Positions 12,294-22,527 of a stretch of DNA of 64,000 nt are shown here, in pieces; within the stretch, counting starts at the first letter, position 1, and each line of letters begins with the position of its first letter. The notes below the pieces were generated by a model. That model was not told the DNA's origin. It was given only the letters and a program-made list of their open reading frames with translations, and made no database searches. The position numbers and the translations under genes are program-made. The stretch covers positions 1 to 64,000 of the forward strand of contig RWJK01001594.1 of the NCBI GenBank assembly GCA_004335835.1, written 5' to 3'. Source of the DNA: Scenedesmus sp. ARA3. Its lineage: Eukaryota > Chlorophyta > Chlorophyceae > Sphaeropleales > Scenedesmaceae.

Positions 12294-15207
12294 TGCAATG
12301 ATGTTGACTGTTGGCTCAATGGTGGCCAGCAAGCAACTGATACAGCTGTGGTGTCGGTCAGCAGTGTATCTGCATCACCAACTGCAATGGCGGCGCGCCC
12401 TGCTAGCGACCGCGGTGATCCCTGCTGTGCTGCAACCACGTTGAAGCAGCTGCTGCACACAAGCCTACCAGACAACAAATGCAAGCACCACATGCTAACA
12501 CGGCCACCAATGCGTAATGCTGAATGCAGGGTGCAAGCTATCCACGCACCTCCTCAGCTCCTGCTGGGGGCTGCCCTCCCACTGCGCCCATCAAGCCTGC
12601 TGCCTCAGGGCCCACAATCTCAATGACCAGCGCCTGTGCTAGCCGCATCTCCAGCGCTGCCTTGCTGCCAGACAGGTCCAGCCCCTTGGCCTCAAGCTGC
12701 ACCCGCAGCTCACTCAGCGTCATCTGCAGCGTGCAAAACAAGAGAGAGGCGGCCCAGAGGTGTATCTCTGAAATGAGTCAGCCTGTGCACAGTGTGGTGT
12801 GCGTATGGAGCTGTGCACTCCATGGAGCTGAAAAGGCGCAGGGAGTGAAATGGGTGGCATGCATGACCAGCTGTTTGACATCTCAAGGCAGCCTTCCACT
12901 CCAGGCAGCCGTCACATGCTGTCCAGCCTGCTGCCTGGCACTGCAGGGCCCTCCTGTGACAGCTCATCATAATCAAATCGCCAAACAAGCCATAGCAACA
13001 ACACCACCGGCCCTGTGCCCCACCTGTGACAGCTCATCGTGGCCACTTTCATGATTGATTTAAAAATCACCAATCAAGCCATAGCAATAACGCCACCGGC
13101 CCCGTCTCCCACCTGTGACAGCTGCTGCAGCAGGTGGTCCATGTCTCCTGCTGTGGCTGCGCGGCGCACCACCAGCATCGTCATCAGCCGGTCACGCAGC
13201 ACGTAGCGGCCGCCCTCATCAGATAGGCCCAGCTGCCGCAGGTAGGCCTTCAGGTCATCCACCTGCAGCAAGGTGGTGCATAATGGATGCATATTATATG
13301 AAGTTGTTAGGCGATGATATGTAGGTGACAGATGCTGCAGTGTGGAGTGGCAGGGACAGCGTGTGCGCTGTGCTGCGGGCATAAGGCACGCCCAGCTGGT
13401 GCACAGTGCAGTGCCGCTGATGCATGCAGTTCAGAAACACCAGCATGTAGAGCCCTCGGTCAGCAGATTTGTAGCACACATAACCCATCACCCCACCTTC
13501 ATCTTGTTGATGTCTGTTGCTGTGAGGCTGTCCAGGATGCTGCTGGGCGAGGCAGCCATGCCCTCAGCGCCTGCTGCCCCTGCCCCGCTGACTGCCGCCT
13601 GCTGCTGCTCCATCAGCAGCACCTCCTCCTCTGCCAGCAGCCAGCTGGCTCGCTCAGCAAGCTCCTCCTGCAAGTAAAAGAAAGAAAAAAAAGGAAAAAG
13701 AAGATGATGGTGACATCAGTGACGATGATACGCAACAGCAGCAGATGGACGTGCCAGGCAGCAGGTTGACTACGCGCTGCGCAAAAATGCACCTCACATG
13801 TGTCATACCATCAGGGCTAGCTGTCCCTCGCAGCGATCGCTAACAGCAGCGCCGCTGCAAGAGCCCTGCTGCAATGCATGCATGCCATCGCACGCAGAAA
13901 TGTCTGAATACGCTTGCTTTGCACTGTACTGCTTGACCAACAGACTAGCAGATGTGCACTGATCGGTGCTGCAGCAGCGTCGGCCTCATCAACACTGCTG
14001 TTTCCCAAACACCACACAGCACACTCACGGCTGTCTCATCCTCTGCTGCGCTCTGTCCCAGCTCAGCCAGCAGGTTGAGCAGCTCCTGCCGCTTCACACC
14101 CATGCCCAGCATCTCGTCATACAGCTGCTGCTGCTTGTCAGCAACCAGCCAGTCCCGCTCAGCAGCCGCGGAGCTGCCAGCAGGCGCTGCCGCCGGCTGC
14201 TGCTGCTGCTGCTGCTCGCCGGCATCGGCTGCTGGTTCGGTGGAAGCGGGTGTGAAGCTGTCCTGCTGCTGCTGCTGCTGCTGTGCGGGTGCGTCCCTAG
14301 CCATGCCAGACCTACAGGTGTTGCAAAACAGCGTGAGCGCGGCAGCACAGGAGAAGACCGCATCAACATGAGCGCTGAAACATCTCGTCCGCAGGTTGTT
14401 GAGTACGTTTGCTTGCATCTCTGAGCTTAGTAAGACATGCAGCTGCTGCTCTTGAGAACCTAACCACAACACTGCATGCGCTGGTACCACAGTCAAACAA
14501 AGCAGCACAAGTGCAGGAAACACTGTAAAGCTGGCAGCTGCTCACTCTTCAGCCACTGCCTCAGCCAGGCGCGCCACCAGCTCCTTCTTGGCGCCGCTGC
14601 TGCTGAGGCCCCGTTCCTGCAAGCACTTGACCAGCTCTGGCTTGCTGTAGGTCTGCAGCTCAGCCTGCAGCTCCACCAGCAGCTCATCAAAGCTGATGTC
14701 AGCATCCTCGCCATCTGCCAGGTCAGCATTACCAGCAGCAGCCACGTCATCATCGCCTGCCTCCTGCAAGCCACTGCTGCTCCTGCTGTCCTGCAAGTGC
14801 GCTGATAGGATTGCGACGAGCTCTGCCTTTTTGCCGCTGCTGCTCAGGCCCTCCTGCTCGCAGCGCGCACGCAGCTCTGCTACAGACAGCTTCGCCAGAG
14901 CTTCCGCACTGTTTGGGTCAACCGGCTGCTGCTCAGACTTGCGGGGCCGGCCAGCAGCGATGATGGAGGCCCTGGGCCTGCTGCTGCTGCTGCTGCTGCT
15001 GCTGCCCAGCTGTTGAAGCTGGCGGGGCAGGCTGCCGCTCCAGCTGCTGCTGCTTGAGCCATTGCTGCTGTGCAAAGATGACAGGTGCCTGCTGTTGCTA
15101 CTGCTGATGCCTAATCCAGGGCGAGCGGCGCTGCAGGTCAAGCCACGCAGTGCGTAAGGTGGCCTGCGAGAAAGTGCGAAGGGCATGTTTGTCTGGCGGC
15201 GGTGCAT
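2447..15207 (-). CDS. DDL: SAP-motif protein fused to tandem D-alanine--D-alanine ligase-like domains
   Basis: The model has 23 exons and encodes 2031 residues: 15207-14546, 14311-14029, 13667-13497, 13262-13113, 12723-12550, 12253-11086, 10846-10662, 10251-9933, 9556-9339, 9046-8795, 8462-8316, 7994-7729, 7523-7446, 7179-6858, 6621-6476, 6237-6021, 5763-5611, 5322-5236, 4870-4694, 4477-4136, 3803-3687, 3350-3204, 2761-2447. Phase is kept throughout. Residues 1-100 form an Arg/Ser-rich plastid-like leader. SAP-like motifs lie near 104-138, 184-218, 373-405 and 423-455. The first ligase-like region spans exons 6-10 (IALVCG, then a HMPPR/TIRHTAAKA segment and GDVMVADVGL). The second spans exons 14-23 (RVWVLVGGDG, VAIKPPTRSGGLGVV, AAVDGFVNVDSGELVV). 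This double layout resembles the plant plastid DDL, which makes the D-Ala-D-Ala dipeptide of plastid peptidoglycan. Residues expected for catalysis are largely replaced, so a non-enzymatic role is possible (inference). The SAP motifs suggest nucleic-acid binding. Confidence 0.8.
7524..7565 (-). repeat. CTG tract at the 3' splice site of exon 13
   Basis: About 13 uninterrupted CAG units on the + strand read as (CTG)n then CAG on the gene strand, directly against the exon boundary at 7523. The tract takes the place of the polypyrimidine tract. Confidence 0.85.
10507..10714 (-). repeat. Duplicated exon end plus splice donor in the ligase-like gene
   Basis: Positions 10507-10570 and 10651-10714 are 64-bp copies with two mismatches, offset by 144 bp. 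The copy at 10651-10714 contains the true end of exon 7 (LQEWQMMQ) and its GTGGGG donor. The other lies downstream in the intron with an intact decoy donor. Weaker similarity extends beyond both copies. Confidence 0.9.
12257..12292 (-). repeat. CTG tract at the 3' splice site of exon 6
   Basis: Twelve uninterrupted CAG units (+) read as CTG on the gene strand and end in the CTGCAG acceptor at exon start 12253. Confidence 0.85.
12952..13123 (-). repeat. Degenerate tandem copies of the exon 4 donor region
   Basis: Positions 12975-13034 and 13064-13123 are about 60-bp copies with several mismatches, offset by 89 bp. A third partial unit starts near 12952. Each retains the CACCTGTGACAGCT core that contains the real donor of exon 4 at 13111-13112. 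Confidence 0.8.
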
Positions 15208-16548
15208 TGCATAGGATAGCTGTGCAGCATCCTTGCTGTGTTGCGGCTGCGAACGCCACAGTGATATGCCGTTGGTGACATGTATTGTGCTGCAGGCTGC
15301 TTGCTGCTGCTGGGATGTGGATAAATTGCTGCGACTGCTGTGGCAGACACCTGCTCAGCATGTGCTGCTGCTGTGTCTGGTCAGGTGGTGCAGCAGCAAC
15401 AGAATGTGTTATATCAAAGCAGTCTGATTATGGCACGGCAGTCCTTTTCTGACGTAGCACAGAAGGTGCTTGGATCCTGCTGTCGGTGGCCCCTGGTCAA
15501 GAGCTGCTGCTGTTGCTGCTGTAGCAAGCAAGCCATCTGCATAGGGAAGCCTTACCTTGACCTAACCAAAAACGCTCCAAGGCCGATCCGAGGAGCAGCA
15601 CGGCACCAAGCGTGCGGGCCCCGCCTCTGCTGCGGCACCAGACTAGTGGCCGCTCTGTGCATCCTGGCTATGACATCAGGTGCACTGGCTTCCGTAAGAT
15701 AGGTACCAGTGTGAACAAAGTCCTCACATTGGCTTTGCCAGAATTACCTGGCCAGGACGAAAGTTGTTGTGCATGTTATTCCCGAAAACTACCGCAATAC
15801 TTGTGTACGTCCCTTCATCAGTGATCCTGATGTTTGTCTTTTTACGTGTAATTTTAACCTTCGTGCTTTGCGAGACTGGGTCAAAGCAAACAGACAAACA
15901 GCACTTGATCGTAGAAGAGCGTCCTGCGTATCGTGAGGGCATCATACGTTCGCAACGCACTATTGGTTACTTCTCTTCTCAAGCTGTTGCAGCCTGCTAG
16001 TCTGCTGTAGGGCTTGCTGATGACCTGTACTGTACAGGGCTTGGTGCTGTGAAGGGCCATGATGACCGTTCGGTAGCCAACACACGACACCGTTGCGAAC
16101 ATACACGTCATACGTTAGCCATGCTGGCTCGTTGTGGGGCCATGGGGCTCCAGCTGTGCAGCAGCCAGATTGGCAGTTTGGTTGCAGCGCTGCCTAGTGC
16201 CTGCACACTGCTGCGCAGATACGGGAATGAGGCAGCAAAGGACGGCAAACAATGGCATTGGATGGTCAGCCAAGGCCACAAAATCAACCCATGCAACTCA
16301 ATGGTGAGCAGAACTGCCCTGGTTAGTGGTTGCATGTGGTTGATGGGCTAAGCATGTGCTTTTGTTGGACCAGGCACATGGCATGTGGTTGCCAATTGTG
16401 AACAGAGGTACAGCAAGCACGTAGCAGTTGAGCAGCTGATGCTTTGTAGAACTGGTAGTGCTGATTTAACCTCACTGGCTGAACATGGAGGCCAGGCTAG
16501 CGCTTGTGAGGCTCATGTGCTAGCATCAGTCCACAGCCAGTGCTTGCC
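15208..16548. other. Divergent promoter region between ligase-like and thioesterase genes
   Basis: This interval holds the upstream regions of two divergently transcribed genes. No coding exon is convincing. A short 5' exon of the thioesterase gene could be hidden here, since its apparent N-terminus lacks an obvious targeting leader. The 15.7-16.1 kb part is noticeably poorer in CTG words than its surroundings. Confidence 0.5.
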
Positions 16549-17881
16549 ATGCTGAAGCACCTCGGCACTCTGAAATTGTCTGATCTGCAGCTGCACCCGG
16601 CAGTGAAGGAAGCAGGAATCTTGCCAGAGGATGGTGAAGAGATTGCAGTGCAGGTGGCGTACACTCCCAAAAGCCACTGCTTTGGATGCGGTGAGTTAGC
16701 ATTGGACTGTCCTGCAAGCAGCTGTGGCTGGGGATTGTGCTGGTCCTAGGGTACTAGGCATCCTGACTGCTTGCATAACAGCAGCAATATGTGTTCACAG
16801 CAGCTGCGCCCTGCTACGTGTCGTGCTGCACTGACAGCCTGGTGCCTTGGACTGAGCATCCTTGCAGGACCCGCACACCCAGACGGCTTGCATCTGGAGA
16901 GTAAACGCATCGAACACGGGCTGGAGGCACGTGTATCGCTGCCAGCAAAATACTGTGCATTCCCAGGTACGCAGCAACAGTATCACCCACAGCCCTACAG
17001 GAATATGTAGCAGTCTTGAGACAGGCTCAGGCAGCAGGCTGTTTGTGGCTTGCAACACAACATGCCATAGCAGCAGCCGCTTTGTGCTTCAGGGTCTCCT
17101 GAAGAGAAGCTCTCTTGGTGTTTAGCAGCAGTGCAAGGTGCCGCAAACGATTCAGCAAGGGTGACACTGCAATCCTTGGGTGCCACCCGTGCTCACTCAT
17201 TGACGGCACCCATCTGCACCCATGATATGCACACGCAAGCCACGTGCATTGGTATCCATCAGCCTGTGTCCTCCCCAGCATGCGGATGCTGTCTTGCGCT
17301 GCGCTGCAGGCATCCTGAATGGCGGCATCCTCAGCACGCTGCTGGACTGCCACGGCAACTGGACAGCAGCCATTGCCCTCATGGACAGGAGCTGCCTGCC
17401 CAAGCCGCCCCTCACACTGACTGCATCAATGCTGGTGAGCAGCCGGCACGCACAGCTGCGTGGCATGCAGAGAGAGCAGAGCATGCCACAACAGCTGCAC
17501 ACAGTTGTCCGCAATGTCCCTGACACTCTGCTGCCCCTACACCCAGCAGTGGTCTCTGCTGGTCTGCTGTAGTGCATCTCAGAGTGATGGGTCGTGCTGA
17601 GGCAAGTCTGCCGCTGCTTCCTGCAGCTGCTGCAACTCCCCATATCCACAACGCTGCTTGCTGCGGCTCAGGTGTCGTACAAGGAGCCCAGCCCGCCAGA
17701 CACGGAGCTCATCGTGCGCAGCCACGTGGTGGCGGTGCGAGAGAACCAGAACCCGGGGCTGGGCAAGGCTGCTGTGGAGGTGGACGTGGCGGTGCTGCTG
17801 CCGCAGGCAGACGGCAGCGAGAAGCTACTGGTGCAGGGCACAGGTATCTTCAAGCGGCTGGGCGCGCTGCGGGCGCTGTAG
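16549..17881 (+). CDS. Hotdog-fold (PaaI-type) acyl-CoA thioesterase-like protein
   Basis: Four exons, 16549-16690, 16868-16966, 17310-17434 and 17672-17881, encode 191 residues with consistent phase (1, 1, 0). The sequence has CFGCGPAHPDGLHLES, then AFPGILNGGILSTLLDCHG and NWTAAIALMDRS, followed by a beta-rich C-terminal half. This matches the single-hotdog thioesterase family, in which the NGG...DCHG helix segment forms the active-site region that hydrolyses acyl-CoA or related thioesters. The substrate and compartment cannot be told from sequence. The start chosen is the first in-frame ATG after an upstream stop; an additional upstream exon remains possible. The CxxC of CFGC could bind a metal but is shared by relatives. 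Family confidence is high, detailed function low. Confidence 0.75.
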
Positions 17882-18021
17882 CACTGCCAGCTGTGTATTT
17901 GTTTTGTGCTGTAGCTGGTATGCCGTTCCAGGCTGTGTGTTGGCAGCGAAGAGGTGGAGCAGTGTCGTGCAGCGCTGTGTGCTGTGTGGTTTCTGGTGCT
18001 GTGGGGCGTGTCATGCGGCGA

Positions 18022-18026
18022 TGTAA
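18022..18026 (+). terminator. Candidate polyadenylation signal TGTAA of the thioesterase gene
   Basis: TGTAA lies 141 bases after the stop codon of the thioesterase-like CDS. Confidence 0.6.
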
Positions 18027-18455
18027 TATGCTTTGCTGGCAGCGCGTCTGCTGCTGCCTGGCATGACAAGCAGGTGTACGCATGTATCTTGTAGGGTTCG
18101 ACTATGTTATGTTACGTCAGGTTTGCATGTTCTTGTTCCGCGCATGTATGCTGCGTGACACAGCTTGTTGTGTTTGTGTCTTGTGTTTGTCACTCATCTC
18201 TGGGCAAGGATCGTGCTGCTGTGTGTGAGCCTGGGTACACAACCAGGGTCATGCAGTCGGCAAATTATCTGGGCAGTCCACAGTGAGGCACCCAACCACG
18301 CACGTCGGCTCATACAGGCAACACAAGCTGTCCATTGCCGGGTGCTGCTGTTTGCATTGCGCAGCGTGCTGGACACGAACGACTGCCGCAGAGCGGCACT
18401 GCACAATCAATGTATTCAAGTTGAATATGGGCGGGGCTCTGCTGGTCAAGCACAC

Positions 18456-18501
18456 GCTTGATCCTTCATGAAGGAGGGCACTGCTTGATCCTTCATGAAG
18501 G
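18456..18501. repeat. 19-bp direct repeat containing a 12-bp palindrome
   Basis: GCTTGATCCTTCATGAAGG occurs at 18456-18474 and 18483-18501. Each copy contains the perfect palindrome CCTTCATGAAGG. Confidence 0.85.
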
Positions 18502-19532
18502 TGCGTGCATGCGCATTTGCTGTTTAGGTTCCTCTTTGTGCAGTGCTGGTGGTGCGGTGCCGCGCCCTGGCGTGCTGATTGCTGTGCTGCATCCTGGAGG
18601 TCAGGCACAGAGCAGCTATGCTGGCTTTGGGTGCTTGTGAGCGTGCTGGGGTGTTCAGGCGGCAGCTTTTTGGTGCTTGTAAACTGTCTTTGCTTCATGA
18701 CACAGTTGTGTGCTGACATTGGCGCATCAGTTGTTGCACCAGCGCCTGCATGCGTCGTGTCTTGGTTGCCCTGCCTGTATGCTCAGCTACTGAAGTTGCG
18801 GCAGCCGTAGGTGGTCCTCTGTGGCGGTCAGCTAGTGGTGGCTCGCTACTGTACCTGTCAAAGTTGTTAGAGGCTTCAGGCAGGCTACTGTTCGTGTCAA
18901 AGTTGTTTTTGGCTCCAGGAAGGCGGCTGTTCGCCGGTCAAACACACGGCGTCAAAGGTTCCAAAATCCAAGTGACATGACACCACCTTTGACCATCTGG
19001 AGCATCCAGCCAGCTGGATCACTTTGCAACAACCACACATGCACTTGTCCAGCGAATCTTGACGCTTGTTGCACGTGACTGTTGCTCAACGAACAGCTGC
19101 CAACAGATGGTGTCTGCTTGGCACACGTGCCCAAACTGTACGAATAGACCCAGACACCACACGTGTGCGCATCATGATGTAATGCAGGTCTATAGTAGCT
19201 CACGAAGCTCATTATGCTGCGATGAACATTGAACGAGACAGCTCACCACCCCAAACAGCCCAGGTCATCTGCACCCAGCTGCATGCCTTCAACCTGAAGC
19301 CGATGGACTGAATGCCAAACCTGCAACTGCCCACACACAACTTCAACTGTCATACCCTCTAACCTGCCATCAGGCGGCTGACTGCAGCCGATCCCAAAGC
19401 CGTGTCAGCAGTGCTCAAACCAGGGCTAGCTAGCTATAGCTACAGCAGCCAGTTGCCCATCAACACTGTCAATGCGCAGAAGTCCGGCCAGTGACAGTTC
19501 CGATCATATGCATTTGGCTAATTCGCTGCTGC

Positions 19533-20053
19533 TCAGTGGTTGCGCACGGAGTCCACGATGGCATCAGCCAGGTATGCCACCTTGCTGCTGCTGAGGCCTG
19601 CCAGGCTAATGCGGCCATCACGCGTCATGAACACTGCGTGCTTGTTTGTCATGTTGTCGACCTGAGATGCAGCAGCAGCAGCAGCACGGCGGCAGGTGTT
19701 GGGACCTAGCACCAAAATCCGCAGGAGAACCCTGCAATGCGAGGTTGCACAGCTCACGCGCCCTGCACACGCATGGTAGGTGGGAAACATGCAGCACAAC
19801 CATCCCTGTAAATGCTGGTCCTGTAAATACTTGGCGCATTTGTTTGGTTTCAAAAAAGTGTTGTTGCAGTACACCCCCATCGGCCATGTTGTCTTGTTGC
19901 GCCCACCTGCTGCGGCGTCATGCCGGTGAAGCTGAACATGCCAATCTGCTTGGTGATGAAGCTCCAGTCCCTGTCAGGGCAGCGGCTCTCCAGCGCGGCC
20001 TGCAGCTCGCCACGCACCTTGGCGATGCGCCCAGCCATGCCCGCCATCTGCAC

Positions 20054-20092
<39 letters not shown>

Positions 20093-22478
20093 GCCGTAGC
20101 AGCAGCAGCAGCAGCAGCAGCGGCAGCCAGCACGTTAGGCTACAGCAGCATCTCGAGCAGCAGCAGCAGCAGCAGAAGCGGTAGATGCAACAATGACTGG
20201 CCTCAGCTTGCTGTGCAGCACAGAATCTTCCAAACCAAGCCATCACCTGCACTCAATATTTTATCAACAGCTGCAGGTGCTTGCCGCATCATCAAGCATG
20301 TTGTGAGCGCACCTCGCTCTTCCACAGCTCAAACATGTCCGCATCGCCCACCACCTCCGCTGCGATGCGTGCGCCGTGTGTGGGCGGGTTGCTCCAGATG
20401 GCGCGAGCCAGGCGCTTCAGCTGGCTCAGCACAGACTTGGCAGCCTGCAGCAAGCGGCAGCCCGTTTGCAGACAGCGCTTGTTTGCTCCAGGCACTCACA
20501 TGTTTGTGAAGCTGCAGTGGCAGGCAGCTGAAGGTCGGCCGCTCAGCAGCCGGCACATGTGTAACTGCTAGCAGCGAGCAGTGTGCAGCCAAGACAGCCT
20601 GCAGGTAAGCAGACTGCCGCAAAGGCAAACACAGCATACACGCAAGCAGCACAAAAAGGGACCCAAAGAGGCGCTGCTGCGCCTCCAAAAACTGCGAGCA
20701 GGTGCAGCTGCCAACACCCTACCAAGACAGCCTGCAGGTAAGAAGGCTGACGCAAAGGCAAACACAGCATACACAAAAGCAGCACCAGAAGAGACCCAAG
20801 GGGTGCTGGAGCCAGCTGGAACAAGCCAATGATGCTGCGTCAGCAGCACACCACCACCAGCTTGCTCCACATGGATGCAGCCACAACACTAGAGCTGTGT
20901 AGCAAACACAAACACAGTCGTCACTTACGTCTGCGTCGCTCAGCACCACGTTGAGTGCGCCCACGCGCTCCCCGTACAGCCCCAGGTTCTTGCTGTAGCT
21001 CTGCGCCACCATCACCTCCAGACCGTTGTCCACAAACAGCCGCGGTGCAAACGCGTCTTTGTCCAGGTCGCCTGGCAGCACACCAGAAGCCAGGCAGGTG
21101 GCAGCAGCAGCAGCAAGTTGATGGCAGCAGGCAGGGAGCATAGGCGCAGCTGCTCATATCCCTGGAATCGCATGCGCTGGCAAGCTCAGGTTACCATGCA
21201 GGAATTTGACGCGACAGACAACAATGCACTATAAGTACCCAGGCCTGCTGCTGACACCTTTGATCCACACCAGGTGCTGCTCGCCTCAGACTTTGTGCTG
21301 GATCGCTGGAGGCCGTACCCTCCCAGTAATCGTGTTGTGCTGTTGTGCCCAAGCTTTAGTGTACTGTGTGCTGTGCTGGGGCTCTGGCAGCCATGCCTTC
21401 TATAGTACCCATGTGTGTCTCGTGCCAGGCCCCTGCTGGCCGCACCTGTTGCAAAGCCCTGGTAGGCCACATCAAAGAAGGGCATGTGGCCCTTGGCCTT
21501 GCACAGGTCTGCAATCTCCTGCCACTGCAGGGGCAGAAAAGAGACAGCAAAGAAACAGCAGGGGTGCACGCAGCAGGGACACCAGCACGGGGTCAGTAGC
21601 CAGCGATTGCAGCACGTCAACCATGGCAATATGACACGTGGCTGCTGCTGCAACAAGTCTTCCGCGGCATTCCGCTGTGTGTGAGTGTGCCGCACGTTGC
21701 TGTGTTGGTGTTGTGATGCTTGTGACTGGCAACACGGCGCGAATATGCTCAACAATCCACACCTGTTGCGGGGTTGGGTCAACGCCAGTGGGGTTGTGCG
21801 CACACCCTGCATGTAGCAGCATAGCAGTGGCTTTGTCAGCTGCTGCCACCCGTCGACGAAATGTCTGCTGCAACCAACTCCTGCAGGGTCTGGCAGCAAC
21901 CTGACCACCACACACTGTAGCAGGTCACAACTAGCTGCCCGGCAATGCATCTCCAGCTGCACAGCTCCATACTACGCCTCAGTGCTGCGTTCAGTCGGCA
22001 CTCTTCACCATCAAGCTCCTAATGCACACACATCTGCAAGCACTGCCTGCAGATCTCCACTGCTTCTTCATCTGCTACTGCTGCTGCTGCTGCTGCTGTG
22101 CCTCGCTGCCGTGCGGCTCACCGTGCAGCAGCACGATGCTGCCGTCTGGTGCTGCTGTCAGGTCCTCCACCATGCCCTTGAAGTCCAGGCCAACTGTGTC
22201 GGGGTCAAAGTACCTGTGGATCACACGCGCACATACACACACATAGGTTTGTATTGTTGACTTGCTCATCAGGCCCACAGTGTCGGGGTCACAGTACCTG
22301 TGAATCGCACACGCACAAACACCTGCACCCACACACCGTGTTGATGTTGTCATACAAGCACGGTGCTCATGGTGCATACCATGCGCCTGTCTCCCAACTG
22401 CTTGTGAATGTGTGCAAGAGCTCTCTGCAAACTGCCGTGATTGCAGCATGCTTCCTGCTGCTTCCTGCTTGCTAGTGC

Positions 22479-22527
<49 letters not shown>

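Larger units (their letters stand above)
17882..19532. other. Convergent intergenic region between thioesterase and aminotransferase genes
   Basis: No exon is supported. The segment contains the thioesterase 3' UTR (TGTAA at 18022-18026), a 19-bp direct repeat at 18456-18501 and an imperfect tandem repeat of roughly 45 bp around 18845-18945 with a recurring GTCAAAGTTGTT core. Confidence 0.6.
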
